Positions 27,649-35,403 of a stretch of DNA of 64,000 nucleotides are shown here, in pieces. Where the stretch lies: positions 124,001 through 188,000 of the forward strand of contig JAXLRH010000003.1 of the NCBI GenBank assembly GCA_046331245.1, read 5' to 3'. Positions within the stretch are counted from its first letter, which is position 1. Each line of letters begins with the position of its first letter. This DNA comes from SSF14 sp046331245 (lineage in GTDB: Bacteria; Actinomycetota; Acidimicrobiia; Acidimicrobiales; Microtrichaceae). The position numbers and the translations under genes were made by a program. A model generated the notes under the pieces. It was not told where the DNA came from and searched no databases. It worked only from the letters and a program-made list of their open reading frames with translations.

Positions 27649-29088
27649 CTAAGGCGTGATGATGATGACGCGACGCTCGGTCATCTCCTGCACCGTGAAC
27701 GCCGGGCCCTCACGGGTGTTGCCGGAGTCGCGGACGCCGCCGTACGGCTGCTGGTCGGCACGCCACGAGGGCATCTCGTTGACGAGCACGCCGCCGAAAT
27801 CGAGCACCTCCGCGGCGCGCAGCGCCTTGGCGAGGTCCTTCGTGAACACGGCCGCCTGCAGGCCGTACCGGGTGTCGTTGGCCCGGGCGAGGGCGTCCTC
27901 GTAGTCGTCGTAGGAGGCGACGCCCAACATCGGGCCGAACACCTCGTCGGAGCACACCTTCATGTCGGCCGTGACACCCGAGAGCACCGTGGGACGGAGC
28001 ACGTCGTCGCCGGTCACGTCGCCGCCGATCACGACCTTCGCCCCGCCGGTGACGGCCTCGTCGATCCAGTCGCGCACCCGCTTGGTCTCCTTGGCGGAGA
28101 TGAGGGCCGACACGACGGTGGCGTCGTCGGCGGGGTCGCCGACGACGAGCTTCGCGACCTTGTCCTCGATGAGGCCCAGGAGCTGGTCGTGAATGGAGGA
28201 GTGGGCGTACACCCGCTGCACCGAGATGCACGTCTGCCCGCTGTAGCCGAACCCGCCGGCGACGATCTTGGTGGCGGCGAGCTCCAGGTCGGCGTCGGCC
28301 TCGACGACGACGGGGGCGTTGTTGCCGAGCTCGAGGCTCACACGCTTTCGGGCGGCGCGGCCGCGGATGCCCCAGCCCACCTCGGGCGAGCCCGTGAACG
28401 TGATCATCGCGACGTCGTCGTGGGTGACGAGGCGGTCGGCGACCGAGCCGGGACAGGTGACGACGTTGAGCCAGCCGGGCGGCAGCCCCGCCTCCTCGAA
28501 GAGTCGGGCGATGCGCAGCGCGGTGAGCGGCGTGGCGGACGCCGGCTTGAGCACGACGGGGCACCCGGCGGCGAGGGCCGGCGCGATCTTGTGGCAGACG
28601 AGGTTGAGCGGGAAGTTGAACGGGCTGATGGCGCCGATGACGCCGATGGGCACCCGCTTCACGTAGCCGAGCTTGCCGACGCCGGCCGCCGTCGCGTCCA
28701 TGGCGATCATCTCGCCGACGAGCGTGCGGGCCTGGATCGCGCTGAACCGCAGCGTGTCGACGGCGCGGGCCGCCTCGATGCGCGCGGTCGTGATGGGCTT
28801 GGCGGCCTCGGCGCTGATGGACTGGCCGAACTCCTCGTTGCGCTCCGCCAGCAGTACCGCCGCTCGTTCGAGGATCTCGGCGCGCTGGTGGGCGGGGAGT
28901 TGTGGCCCCCGGTGGCGTTCGAGCGCGACGGCGACGGCCTGGTCGATGTGGGCGGTGGTGAGCGACGGGACGGACCCGACGAGGCGCCCGTCGAACGGCG
29001 AGCGGACCTCGGTGATCTCGTCTCCGACGACGTCTTGCCCGTCGATGATGGCCGGGGTGAGCGCGGGGGTGGAAGTGGGCGTGGACAC
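27649..29088 (-). CDS. NAD(P)-dependent aldehyde dehydrogenase
   Basis: 479-residue ALDH, normal length. Cofactor loop FTGSPEVGWG, general-base Glu in LELGNNAPVV, and nucleophile Cys in YSGQTCISVQR are all present. C-terminal NEMPSWRADQQPYGGVRDSG matches the succinate-semialdehyde/phosphonoacetaldehyde-type clade, so the substrate could be a small aldehyde-acid. GTG start at 29088 with AGGAGCTGAG as ribosome binding site. Converges with the lipoprotein gene across the repeat. Confidence 0.95.
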   Translation of the reverse strand: MSTPTSTPALTPAIIDGQDVVGDEITEVRSPFDGRLVGSVPSLTTAHIDQAVAVALERHRGPQLPAHQRAEILERAAVLLAERNEEFGQSISAEAAKPITTARIEAARAVDTLRFSAIQARTLVGEMIAMDATAAGVGKLGYVKRVPIGVIGAISPFNFPLNLVCHKIAPALAAGCPVVLKPASATPLTALRIARLFEEAGLPPGWLNVVTCPGSVADRLVTHDDVAMITFTGSPEVGWGIRGRAARKRVSLELGNNAPVVVEADADLELAATKIVAGGFGYSGQTCISVQRVYAHSSIHDQLLGLIEDKVAKLVVGDPADDATVVSALISAKETKRVRDWIDEAVTGGAKVVIGGDVTGDDVLRPTVLSGVTADMKVCSDEVFGPMLGVASYDDYEDALARANDTRYGLQAAVFTKDLAKALRAAEVLDFGGVLVNEMPSWRADQQPYGGVRDSGNTREGPAFTVQEMTERRVIIITP

Positions 29089-29138
29089 GGCTCTCAGCTC
29101 CTGTACGGATCGATGCCGGCGACCTTACCGCCCGGCCA

Positions 29139-29885
29139 TCAGTCGATGACGTCGACGTCGATCACGTCGGGATCGACGTCGATGCCGCTGCGCCGTCGCG
29201 TCGGCGGGGGAGCGGGGGGCGCCGTGGGGTCGAGGAAGAAGCGGTCGGCGCTCCGGGCGACCGATCGCACGATGAGCACGTTGCCCGCAGCGCCAACGCC
29301 GGCGCCGATGCCGAACGGCAGCAGCCGGCCGAGGCGCGCCGCGCTCTGCTCGGTGGCGAGACGGGCGACCAGCCGCGCGCCCAGCTTCGAGTTCACCTGG
29401 TCGAGCTGGGTGGCGCCGATGCTGCTCACGATGCGGGCACCACCCTCGGCGCCGACGCGTCCGGCGATGCCCTCGACCCCCGACACCGCGCCCTTGCCCA
29501 TCGACAGGACGGCGAGCACCCAGGCGCGTCGTTCCTCGATCGACACCGCGTCGTGCCCGTGGGCGATGCCGATGGCGAGCACCATCTCGCCGAGCTTCCC
29601 GATGGTGTACGCCATGTCGGCGCCGGTGGCCATCACCGCGGCTGCCGTGCCGGTTCCGGGGAGGGCCGCCGCGCCCCCGGCCAACGCCGCGACGGCGGCG
29701 AGCTCGCGGCTGTAGCGGCGCACGATCTCGTCGACCACCGCCGCCACTGCCGGCTCCTCGCCGCTGCCGGCGGTGCGCTGCCTCGCTCGGACGGCCTCGA
29801 CCTGGTCGACGGCGGCGCCGTAGCGGTACGCCACGATCCGGTCGATCGACGCGATCACGCCGGGGGACGAGGACCGTCGGCTCAT
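29139..29885 (-). CDS. EcsC-like membrane-associated protein
   Basis: 248 residues. The central region with GGAAALPGTGTAAAVMATGADMAY and IGKLGEMVLAIGIAHGHD matches the EcsC family, often adjacent to membrane or ABC systems in Firmicutes but of unknown role. Gly/Ala-rich helices about 90-115 and 205-225 could be membrane-embedded. The C-terminus is an acidic tail (GIDVDPDVIDVDVID) after a Pro-rich linker. ATG at 29885 chosen over upstream in-frame codons that lack family similarity. Divergent from the GGDEF-EAL gene. Confidence 0.75.
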   Translation of the reverse strand: MSRRSSSPGVIASIDRIVAYRYGAAVDQVEAVRARQRTAGSGEEPAVAAVVDEIVRRYSRELAAVAALAGGAAALPGTGTAAAVMATGADMAYTIGKLGEMVLAIGIAHGHDAVSIEERRAWVLAVLSMGKGAVSGVEGIAGRVGAEGGARIVSSIGATQLDQVNSKLGARLVARLATEQSAARLGRLLPFGIGAGVGAAGNVLIVRSVARSADRFFLDPTAPPAPPPTRRRSGIDVDPDVIDVDVID

Positions 29886-30054
29886 CTCGACAGCTTGCCA
29901 GAGCGCTCCGCGCCGTCTGGGTCGCCGGACCCAGCGAAAACGGGCCGATCGGACGCCGCTGGGGTACCCCGAAAAAGTCAGGCCCGCCCGGGGTGCTGCC
30001 GAAGACTTGTTCGTGGCGATCCACTCCTCGGTTGCAGACCGAGTCTCGACGATC

Positions 30055-32400
30055 ATGAGACACAGCCGATGGCTGAGCAGCGGCGTGGCGCTCGCCGTCG
30101 TCGCCGCGCTCTATTCCTCGGCCGTCGGCTTCGGTGGATTCGCCTGGTTGCAGCTGCGTTCGGCGGACGATCGCCTCGCCGAGCAGGGCTGGCTCCACCT
30201 GTCGAAGGCGCGCCTCGACATCCTCGGTGCGACCGACCAGCTCGAGGCCGATCTGCGCGCGAACGTGTCGGCGACCACGGCGGCGACGACGTTCGCTGCG
30301 TCCCGGGCCAAGATCGAGCAGGGACTCGACGACATCACGGTGACTCCCGAGCTCACGCGGTCGGTGAACGCGCTCCGTCAGATCATCCGTGCGGTGCCGG
30401 CCGGTGGATCGAGCTCCGCGGCTCGCCTGCGCGTGTCCTCGGGCCAGGTCGCGACCCAGATCGGCCAGCTCGCCGAGCAGAGCCCGCTGGACGGCGAGCT
30501 CGCGTTCGCCGACCGACTCGTCGTCGACATGTACCGCCTGCAGATCGCCTCCCGGCTGGTCGACGCGGAGACGGCGTCGACGGTCGACCAGTCGTTCGGG
30601 CTGGCGCTGGCCACCGACATGACGCGTGACTCCGACGACCAGATCTGGCGTTTCGGCTCGGCGTCGATCGCCGGCAGCATGCCGGCCGGCTACCAGGCCA
30701 AACTCGCGGCGCTCACGACCTCGGAGGACGCCCGCGTCGTGCAGGACGCCGCCCGCTGGGCCGCCGCCCGCTCGGGCATCGGCGGCGACGGGGGAGGAGT
30801 GGCCCGGCCCGACGCCGCGGCCGCCGACGCTGCGTCCGATCGCCTGTCCGACGCCCTGATCGCGATGGGCACCGAGACCCTCACCACCCAGACGGAGGCC
30901 CTCCGCCTGGACGAGGAGTCGGCCAACTCGATGGCGGTGAACCTCCTCTACGTCATCATCGGGTCGGTCGCGGCCGCGACGATCATCCTGCTGCTGCGTC
31001 GCAACCGGTCACGCATCAACGACGACGAGCTGCGTGTCGCCGCGTCGACCGACCGCCTCACCGGTCTCGGCAACCGCGCCCATCTCGACGCCGAGGTCGG
31101 CCTGCTGGCGGAACGCTCGCCCGAGGTCGTGCTCATGCACATCGACCTCGACCACTTCAAGCCCGTGAACGACACCTACGGCCACGCGGTCGGCGACCGG
31201 GTGCTGCAGATCTCGGCCGAGCGCCTGAAGGCGGTCGCCGCCGAGCACGAGGGGATCGCCGCCCGACTCGGTGGTGACGAGTTCGTGCTGGTGCTCCCGT
31301 CGATCACCCAGGAGCTCGTGGACGAGATCACGCACGCGCTCCTGTCGAGCCTGCAGGCCTTCCAGATCGGCGGGCTCGACCTCACGGTCGGGGCCAGCAT
31401 CGGCGTGGCTCGCGGCGTGGGCGAGGTGACGGACCTGCTGATCAACGCCGACCTCGCGCTGTACCAGGCGAAGCGCACCGGTCGCGGCCAGGCGAGCACG
31501 TTCCGGGCCGAGGCGGCGGCGTTCGTCAGCTTCGTCCGGGACGCGCTCATGGAGGGTCGCGTGCAGGTCGTGTACCAGCCGCAGGTCTCGCTGCGCGACG
31601 GTCGCTGCATCGGCGCCGAGGTGCTGGCGCGCCTCGTCGACCGCACCGGCAGCCTGGTGCCCGCCAAGGAGTGGCTCGGCATCGCCGAGTGGCTCGGCGT
31701 CACCGGCGAGCTGTTCGAGCACGTGGTCTCGGCCGTGTGCGAGGACCTGAAGTCGGGTCCGCCGCTCCACACCCAGCTGTGGTTCAACGTCGCCCCGAAC
31801 GACCTCATCCGCCCGGGCGGCCCCGAGTGGGTGCTCACCCAGCTCGCCCGCCTCAAGCTGCCGGTGTCCCGTCTGGGCATCGAGCTCACCGAGACCGAGG
31901 CCATCACCGATCCGGCTCGCCTGGCCGTCGTGCTCGAGCGTCTTCGCTCCGTGGGGCTCGGCCTCGCCCTCGACGACTTCGGCGCCCGCAACACGCCGAT
32001 CGGCCACCTGGTCGACCTGCCCGTCACCCGGGTGAAGCTCGACGCGTCGCTCATCGCCGGCATCGGCGAGGACATGCCGCCGAGCTCGTGGGTGGTGAAG
32101 GCGATGGCCGAGCTGGCCACCCGCCTGCGCATCGAGGTGATGGCCGAGGGCGTCACCTCCGGCCATCAGGTGAGCCTGCTCGCCAAGCTCGGCGTGCCGG
32201 CGGCGCAGGGCTACCTGCTCGGCCTGCCCGGCCCCGTCGATCGCATCCCGAACGCCGTGAACATCGGCTCGCTGCTGCACTCGAGCCTCAACGGGTTCGA
32301 GGCGGGCACCGGGGTGGGACCGCTGGTGCAGACGAGCGGTCCGCGCTCGACCGCCGACCGCGGCACGGTGGAGCGCTCCGGCGTCGACCGGCGCCGCTGA
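30055..32400 (+). CDS. Membrane GGDEF-EAL cyclic-di-GMP protein
   Basis: 781 residues. The first membrane helix is about residues 8-30 and a second about 300-320, framing an extracytoplasmic helical sensor domain. GGDEF domain: intact active site at 406-410, with DPH-type metal residues in IDLDHFKPVND. EAL domain: the motif reads EVL at 522-524, followed by FNVAPNDL, ELTETEA, DDFG and MAEGV-QGY elements, so most catalytic positions are kept. It may both make and degrade c-di-GMP. The tail is disordered. ATG at 30055 gives the best signal-anchor; GTG and TTG codons upstream are alternatives. Confidence 0.93.
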   Translation: MRHSRWLSSGVALAVVAALYSSAVGFGGFAWLQLRSADDRLAEQGWLHLSKARLDILGATDQLEADLRANVSATTAATTFAASRAKIEQGLDDITVTPELTRSVNALRQIIRAVPAGGSSSAARLRVSSGQVATQIGQLAEQSPLDGELAFADRLVVDMYRLQIASRLVDAETASTVDQSFGLALATDMTRDSDDQIWRFGSASIAGSMPAGYQAKLAALTTSEDARVVQDAARWAAARSGIGGDGGGVARPDAAAADAASDRLSDALIAMGTETLTTQTEALRLDEESANSMAVNLLYVIIGSVAAATIILLLRRNRSRINDDELRVAASTDRLTGLGNRAHLDAEVGLLAERSPEVVLMHIDLDHFKPVNDTYGHAVGDRVLQISAERLKAVAAEHEGIAARLGGDEFVLVLPSITQELVDEITHALLSSLQAFQIGGLDLTVGASIGVARGVGEVTDLLINADLALYQAKRTGRGQASTFRAEAAAFVSFVRDALMEGRVQVVYQPQVSLRDGRCIGAEVLARLVDRTGSLVPAKEWLGIAEWLGVTGELFEHVVSAVCEDLKSGPPLHTQLWFNVAPNDLIRPGGPEWVLTQLARLKLPVSRLGIELTETEAITDPARLAVVLERLRSVGLGLALDDFGARNTPIGHLVDLPVTRVKLDASLIAGIGEDMPPSSWVVKAMAELATRLRIEVMAEGVTSGHQVSLLAKLGVPAAQGYLLGLPGPVDRIPNAVNIGSLLHSSLNGFEAGTGVGPLVQTSGPRSTADRGTVERSGVDRRR

Positions 32401-32419
32401 AACGCGGCGCGAGCCGATC

Positions 32420-32911
32420 TCACATGTCCATCATCTCGTCCTCGGACGTGTCGAACTTCCGGCGCCAGTAGCGCCCGTCGACGAAGCGGAGGATGCGGAT
32501 GTGGCGCACCTCGAGGATCAGGAGGCTGATCGCCGTGGCCTCGGTCGCCATCAGCAGCTCACCCTGTCCGGCGGCCGCCCCGATGGCGGCGGCGAGGTAG
32601 ATCGTCGCGGCGGTGGTGACACCCTGCACCATGCCGACCGCATCGTCGGAGTGCACGATGACCCCGGCGCCGATGAACCCCACGCCGGTCACGACGCCGG
32701 CGAGCGCGTTGGGCGCACCGTTGAGCGCCAGGTAGCCGACGACGGCCGACCCGAGGCCCACGAGGGAGAAGGTGCGGTCGCCGGCGGGGGAGCCCCGGAG
32801 CTCGCGCTCGAAGCCGATGGCGAACGTGAGCCCGAGTGCGACGAGCATCCGCACGCCGTAGCCGTGCGGCCCGCCCATCTGTGCGATCAGTGCGGAGACG
32901 GCGGCGACCAC
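32420..32911 (-). CDS. MgtC/SapB family membrane protein
   Basis: 163 residues. Four hydrophobic helices follow, with the family signature GLTFAIGFERELRG and the segment TGVGFIGAGVIV. MgtC proteins are needed by several bacteria for low-Mg2+ growth or intramacrophage survival; many actinobacterial paralogs are uncharacterised. Basic, Asp/Glu-ended C-terminal tail (RRKFDTSEDEMMDM). GTG at 32911 with TAGCGT six bases upstream. Confidence 0.92.
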   Translation of the reverse strand: MVAAVSALIAQMGGPHGYGVRMLVALGLTFAIGFERELRGSPAGDRTFSLVGLGSAVVGYLALNGAPNALAGVVTGVGFIGAGVIVHSDDAVGMVQGVTTAATIYLAAAIGAAAGQGELLMATEATAISLLILEVRHIRILRFVDGRYWRRKFDTSEDEMMDM

Positions 32912-32917
32912 GCGGGC

Positions 32918-32923
32918 ACGCTA
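32918..32923 (-). promoter_or_regulatory. -10 box TAGCGT for mgtC-like gene
   Basis: Minus-strand TAGCGT ends 6 bases before the GTG at 32911. Confidence 0.5.
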
Positions 32924-33270
32924 CCAAGAGCCGCCCGTCGGGGGGAGGGGCCGTCTCCGTTCGCACTTTACATAACGTGTATTTCCGGCGATCGGGGTGG
33001 GAGGCCGGAGAGCGGGAGCGGGGCTCGGCGGCGGCCCGGAAGCGGTCCCGACGGGTCCCGACGCCCGGATGCGGTCGACGCCCGTCGGTGCACGCGCCCG
33101 AACCGTCCGAGGATCGTCCGGGACGCCGCCGGCGTCGGACGTCGCCTCGGCGGCCGCCGCCGGCCGATCTCCGTGCCTCGATGTGGTCCTTGGCCCGGAC
33201 TCGGCCCGGATCAGCCCCGATCGGTCGATCGGCCCCGATCGTTCCCCCGACCGCAGTGCCACCCTAGAAA

Positions 33271-33283
33271 CGTCACTGTGACG
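33271..33283. promoter_or_regulatory. Palindrome CGTCAC-T-GTGACG (site B)
   Basis: Perfect 13-base palindrome 25 bases downstream of the zinc-finger gene and 4 bases upstream of a minus-strand TAGGGT box at 33261-33266, an operator-like position. Identity with the site at 33650 extends to the right (GAAA-C-GT-G/A-CC). Confidence 0.6.
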
Positions 33284-33307
33284 AAACGTGCCGGGTGGAT
33301 GGTCGGG

Positions 33308-33655
33308 TCAGTTGCTGCCGATGACGGTGTCGACCGTCGAGAGCAGTCGCTCCAGGATCGCGGCCGGCTTCAGTCCGTCCTCGAGTTGGAGCTGGGCGTC
33401 GCGCACCGCGACCGACACCTCGAACAGTCGATCGTTGACGTCGTCGAGCTCGTTGCGCGTGATGACCAGCTCGTCGTCGCTCACGCCGAGGTCGACGCCG
33501 CGCGACCGCGCCTCGAACGCTCGTTGGCGACAGCTGCGGCGGCAGTACTTCGGCGTGCGGCCGATCGACCCGGCGGGTCGGATCGGCATCTGGCGCGAGC
33601 ACCAGGCGCATCGTGTCCGCTCCCCTGGCCGTTGGTCCCCTGAAGGTTCCGTCAC
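33308..33655 (-). CDS. Small zinc-finger protein with C-terminal helical region
   Basis: 115 residues. A treble-clef-like zinc motif, CAWC (about 16-19) and CRRSCRQRAFEARSR (about 35-49), resembles the small actinobacterial 'CxxC...CSxxCRQ' knuckle proteins. After it comes an acidic helical region with heptad-like Leu/Val spacing (about 60-108), perhaps for dimerisation. GTG at 33655 is preferred: a TACTTT box ends 7 bases upstream. An in-frame ATG at 33703 is the alternative. The CGTCAC-A-GTGACG palindrome overlaps the start, so self-regulation is possible (inference). Divergent from the acpS-type gene. Confidence 0.72.
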   Translation of the reverse strand: MTEPSGDQRPGERTRCAWCSRQMPIRPAGSIGRTPKYCRRSCRQRAFEARSRGVDLGVSDDELVITRNELDDVNDRLFEVSVAVRDAQLQLEDGLKPAAILERLLSTVDTVIGSN

Positions 33656-33662
33656 AGTGACG
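33650..33662. promoter_or_regulatory. Palindrome CGTCAC-A-GTGACG (site A)
   Basis: Perfect 13-base palindrome lying between the TACTTT -10 box (33663-33668, minus strand) and the start codon of the zinc-finger gene, where a bound protein would block transcription start. Same core as site B. Confidence 0.6.
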
Positions 33663-33668
33663 AAAGTA
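33663..33668 (-). promoter_or_regulatory. -10 box TACTTT for zinc-finger gene
   Basis: Minus-strand TACTTT ends 7 bases before the GTG at 33655; this decides the start of the gene. Confidence 0.5.
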
Positions 33669-33740
33669 CCAGCCGGCGCTGTCCTCCCCCGGGATGTCGA
33701 CATGATCTCAAGAAGCGCCGCAGCCGTCCGATGAGAACGT

Positions 33741-34169
33741 GTGGGCGAATCCGTCGAGCGTGAGTACATCCGAGTCGGCACCGACCTGATCCGGGTCGAC
33801 GAGGTGGCCGAGTCGATCGCACGGTTCGGCGACCGCTACCTCCACCGGGTGTACACCGCCCAGGAGGCCGCCACCTGCAGCGGACCCGACGGTCCGTCCG
33901 CCGAGCGCCTCGCCGCGCGGTTCGCGGCGAAGGAGTCGGTCGTGAAGGTGCTGCGTCCGCCCGAGGGCGTGAACTTCCGGGACATCGAGGTCCGGCACGA
34001 CGGGGGCGGCGCTCCCGAGGTCGTGTTCGACGGCGAGCTCGCCCGGCACGCGCTCCGACTGGGGGTCGTCGACTCGTCCCTCAGCATGACCCACGACGGA
34101 GGCCTCGCCTCGGCGGTGTTCGTCGCCGTCTTCTCCGGCAACGCACCGGCCACCCGAAACGGAAAGTGA
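33741..34169 (+). CDS. acpS: Holo-[carrier protein] synthase (AcpS-type phosphopantetheinyl transferase)
   Basis: 142 residues, AcpS-type. It moves the 4'-phosphopantetheine arm from CoA to a Ser of a carrier protein. VGTDLIRVDEV (about 12-22) holds the Mg-binding Asp, and RFAAKESVVKVL (about 59-70) the Glu and Lys of the second motif; SLSMTHDGGLASAVFVA ends the fold. GTG start at 33741. The following carrier protein begins 5 bases after it, so it may serve that partner, the cell's fatty-acid ACP, or both. It heads a three-gene cassette. Confidence 0.9.
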   Translation: MGESVEREYIRVGTDLIRVDEVAESIARFGDRYLHRVYTAQEAATCSGPDGPSAERLAARFAAKESVVKVLRPPEGVNFRDIEVRHDGGGAPEVVFDGELARHALRLGVVDSSLSMTHDGGLASAVFVAVFSGNAPATRNGK

Positions 34170-34174
34170 TCCCG

Positions 34175-34429
34175 ATGTCCGACCGCACTCTCGTCATCCG
34201 CAACGTGCTCGCCGAGCACGGCCGGCTCACCTCGTCCGTCGACGAGCTCGCCGACGGCGACAGCCTCTTCAACGTCGGCCTCACGTCCCACGCCAGCGTC
34301 AACGTGATGCTTGCGCTCGAGGACGAGTTCGACCTCGAGTTCCCCGAGCGCTTCCTGAAGCGCTCGACGTTCGAGTCGATCGCCAACCTGCGACTCGCCC
34401 TGGACGAGCTCCTCGGCGCGGACGTCTGA
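34175..34429 (+). CDS. Acyl/aminoacyl carrier protein
   Basis: 84 residues, four-helix carrier protein. The prosthetic-group Ser is Ser38 in GLTSHASVNVML, with DSL at 29-31 and FPERFLKRSTFESIANL as helix II-III. The GLTS-type motif, rather than DSL, at the attachment site is what aminoacyl-carrier proteins paired with amino acid:[carrier protein] ligases show. ATG at 34175 (an in-frame GTG 9 bases upstream is the alternative). Lies between the transferase and the ligase with 5-base gaps. Confidence 0.9.
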   Translation: MSDRTLVIRNVLAEHGRLTSSVDELADGDSLFNVGLTSHASVNVMLALEDEFDLEFPERFLKRSTFESIANLRLALDELLGADV

Positions 34430-34434
34430 GGGGC

Positions 34435-35355
34435 GTGGACCCCGCCGATCTCACGACGGCGCACCAGGCGCTCCGTGATCGCCTGGTCACCGCCGGGCGA
34501 CTGATCCCCACCGGTGTCGACGGGCTCTACGGCCGCGACCAGGTGTTCGAGGCCGTGGTCGCCGGCGTGCACCGGCTCGTGCACCTCGCAGCGGAGCCCG
34601 ACTCCCCCGCCATCGTCGAGTACCCACCGATGATCCCGAAGGTCGACTTCGACCGCATTGGGTACCTGCGCAACTTCCCCCAGCTCGTCGGCCCCATCTT
34701 CACGTTCGACGGCGACGCCGCTGCGCATCGCGACGTCGTGCGCCGGCTGGACGCCGACGAGGCCTACGCCGATCTGCTGAGCCAGACCGAGCTCGCGCTG
34801 AAGCCGGCGTGCTGCTACCCCGTGTACCCGTCGGTCGCCGGTGAGCTCGCAGCGGCTCGTGTGTTCGAGACGCTCGGCTACTGCTTCCGCCACGAGCCGT
34901 CGGTGGACCCGATGCGCCTGCAGGCGTTCCGCCAGAGCGAGCAGGTGTGCATCGGCTCGCCCGACGAGGTCGCCGCCTGGCGGACACGCTGGTTCGAGCG
35001 GGCGCCCGAGCTGATCGCGGGGCTCGGCCTCGACGTGATCTCCGACATCGCCAACGACCCGTTCTTCGGGCGGGCCGGCCGGCTGATGCAGGTGAGCCAG
35101 CGCGAGCAGGAGCTGAAGATCGAGTTCCTGGTGAACGTCTACGGCGACGAGTACCGCACGGCGTGCTCGTCGGTGAACAACCACGAGGACCACTTCGGCC
35201 ACCTCTTCGGCATCACCACGGCGGACGGGGCGGACGCCCACTCGAGCTGCATCGGGTTCGGCGTCGAGCGGATCTCGGTGGCGCTGTTCAACACCCACGG
35301 CACCGACGTGGCGGCGTGGTCGCCAGCGCTCCGAGGACGGCTCGGGCTCGCCTGA
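34435..35355 (+). CDS. Amino acid:[carrier protein] ligase-like protein (class II aaRS homolog)
   Basis: 306 residues. It matches the catalytic core of class II seryl-tRNA synthetase-like proteins without a tRNA-binding domain, known from Bradyrhizobium to activate an amino acid and load it on a carrier protein. Motif 2 is FRHE (151-154), motif 3 is GFGVERI (274-280). Candidate zinc ligands of the atypical SerRS type are Cys126/127 in ACCYPVYP, Glu169 in QSEQ and Cys272 in SSCIG. GTG at 34435, 5 bases after the carrier gene. Substrate amino acid (Gly, Ala, Ser or other) not predictable here. Confidence 0.87.
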   Translation: MDPADLTTAHQALRDRLVTAGRLIPTGVDGLYGRDQVFEAVVAGVHRLVHLAAEPDSPAIVEYPPMIPKVDFDRIGYLRNFPQLVGPIFTFDGDAAAHRDVVRRLDADEAYADLLSQTELALKPACCYPVYPSVAGELAAARVFETLGYCFRHEPSVDPMRLQAFRQSEQVCIGSPDEVAAWRTRWFERAPELIAGLGLDVISDIANDPFFGRAGRLMQVSQREQELKIEFLVNVYGDEYRTACSSVNNHEDHFGHLFGITTADGADAHSSCIGFGVERISVALFNTHGTDVAAWSPALRGRLGLA

Positions 35356-35403
35356 AGCGGTCTTCACAGAAGTCCCACACTTCTCCCACGGGGCCGCGAC
35401 ATC

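Larger units (their letters stand above)
32912..33307. other. 396-base intergenic region without a convincing gene
   Basis: Between two minus-strand genes. It holds the mgtC-proximal -10 box, an AT-rich patch near 32967-32985, a long GC-rich stretch with repeated CGATCGG-type sequences (about 33190-33245), a second TAGGGT box (minus strand, 33261-33266) and a palindrome at 33271-33283. Short open frames here have no family-like features or codon bias. The TAGGGT box could start a leader or small RNA of about 340 bases running toward mgtC (inference). Confidence 0.6.

Noticed and set aside
32921..33262. Minus-strand frame of about 113 codons in the gap before mgtC
   Set aside because: No family motif, start overlaps the TAGGGT box, and composition (Arg/Pro/Gly) is that of a random GC-rich frame.
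33650..33703. ATG 33703 as start of the zinc-finger gene
   Set aside because: No ribosome binding site fits and a TACTTT box with correct spacing favours GTG 33655; kept only as an alternative.
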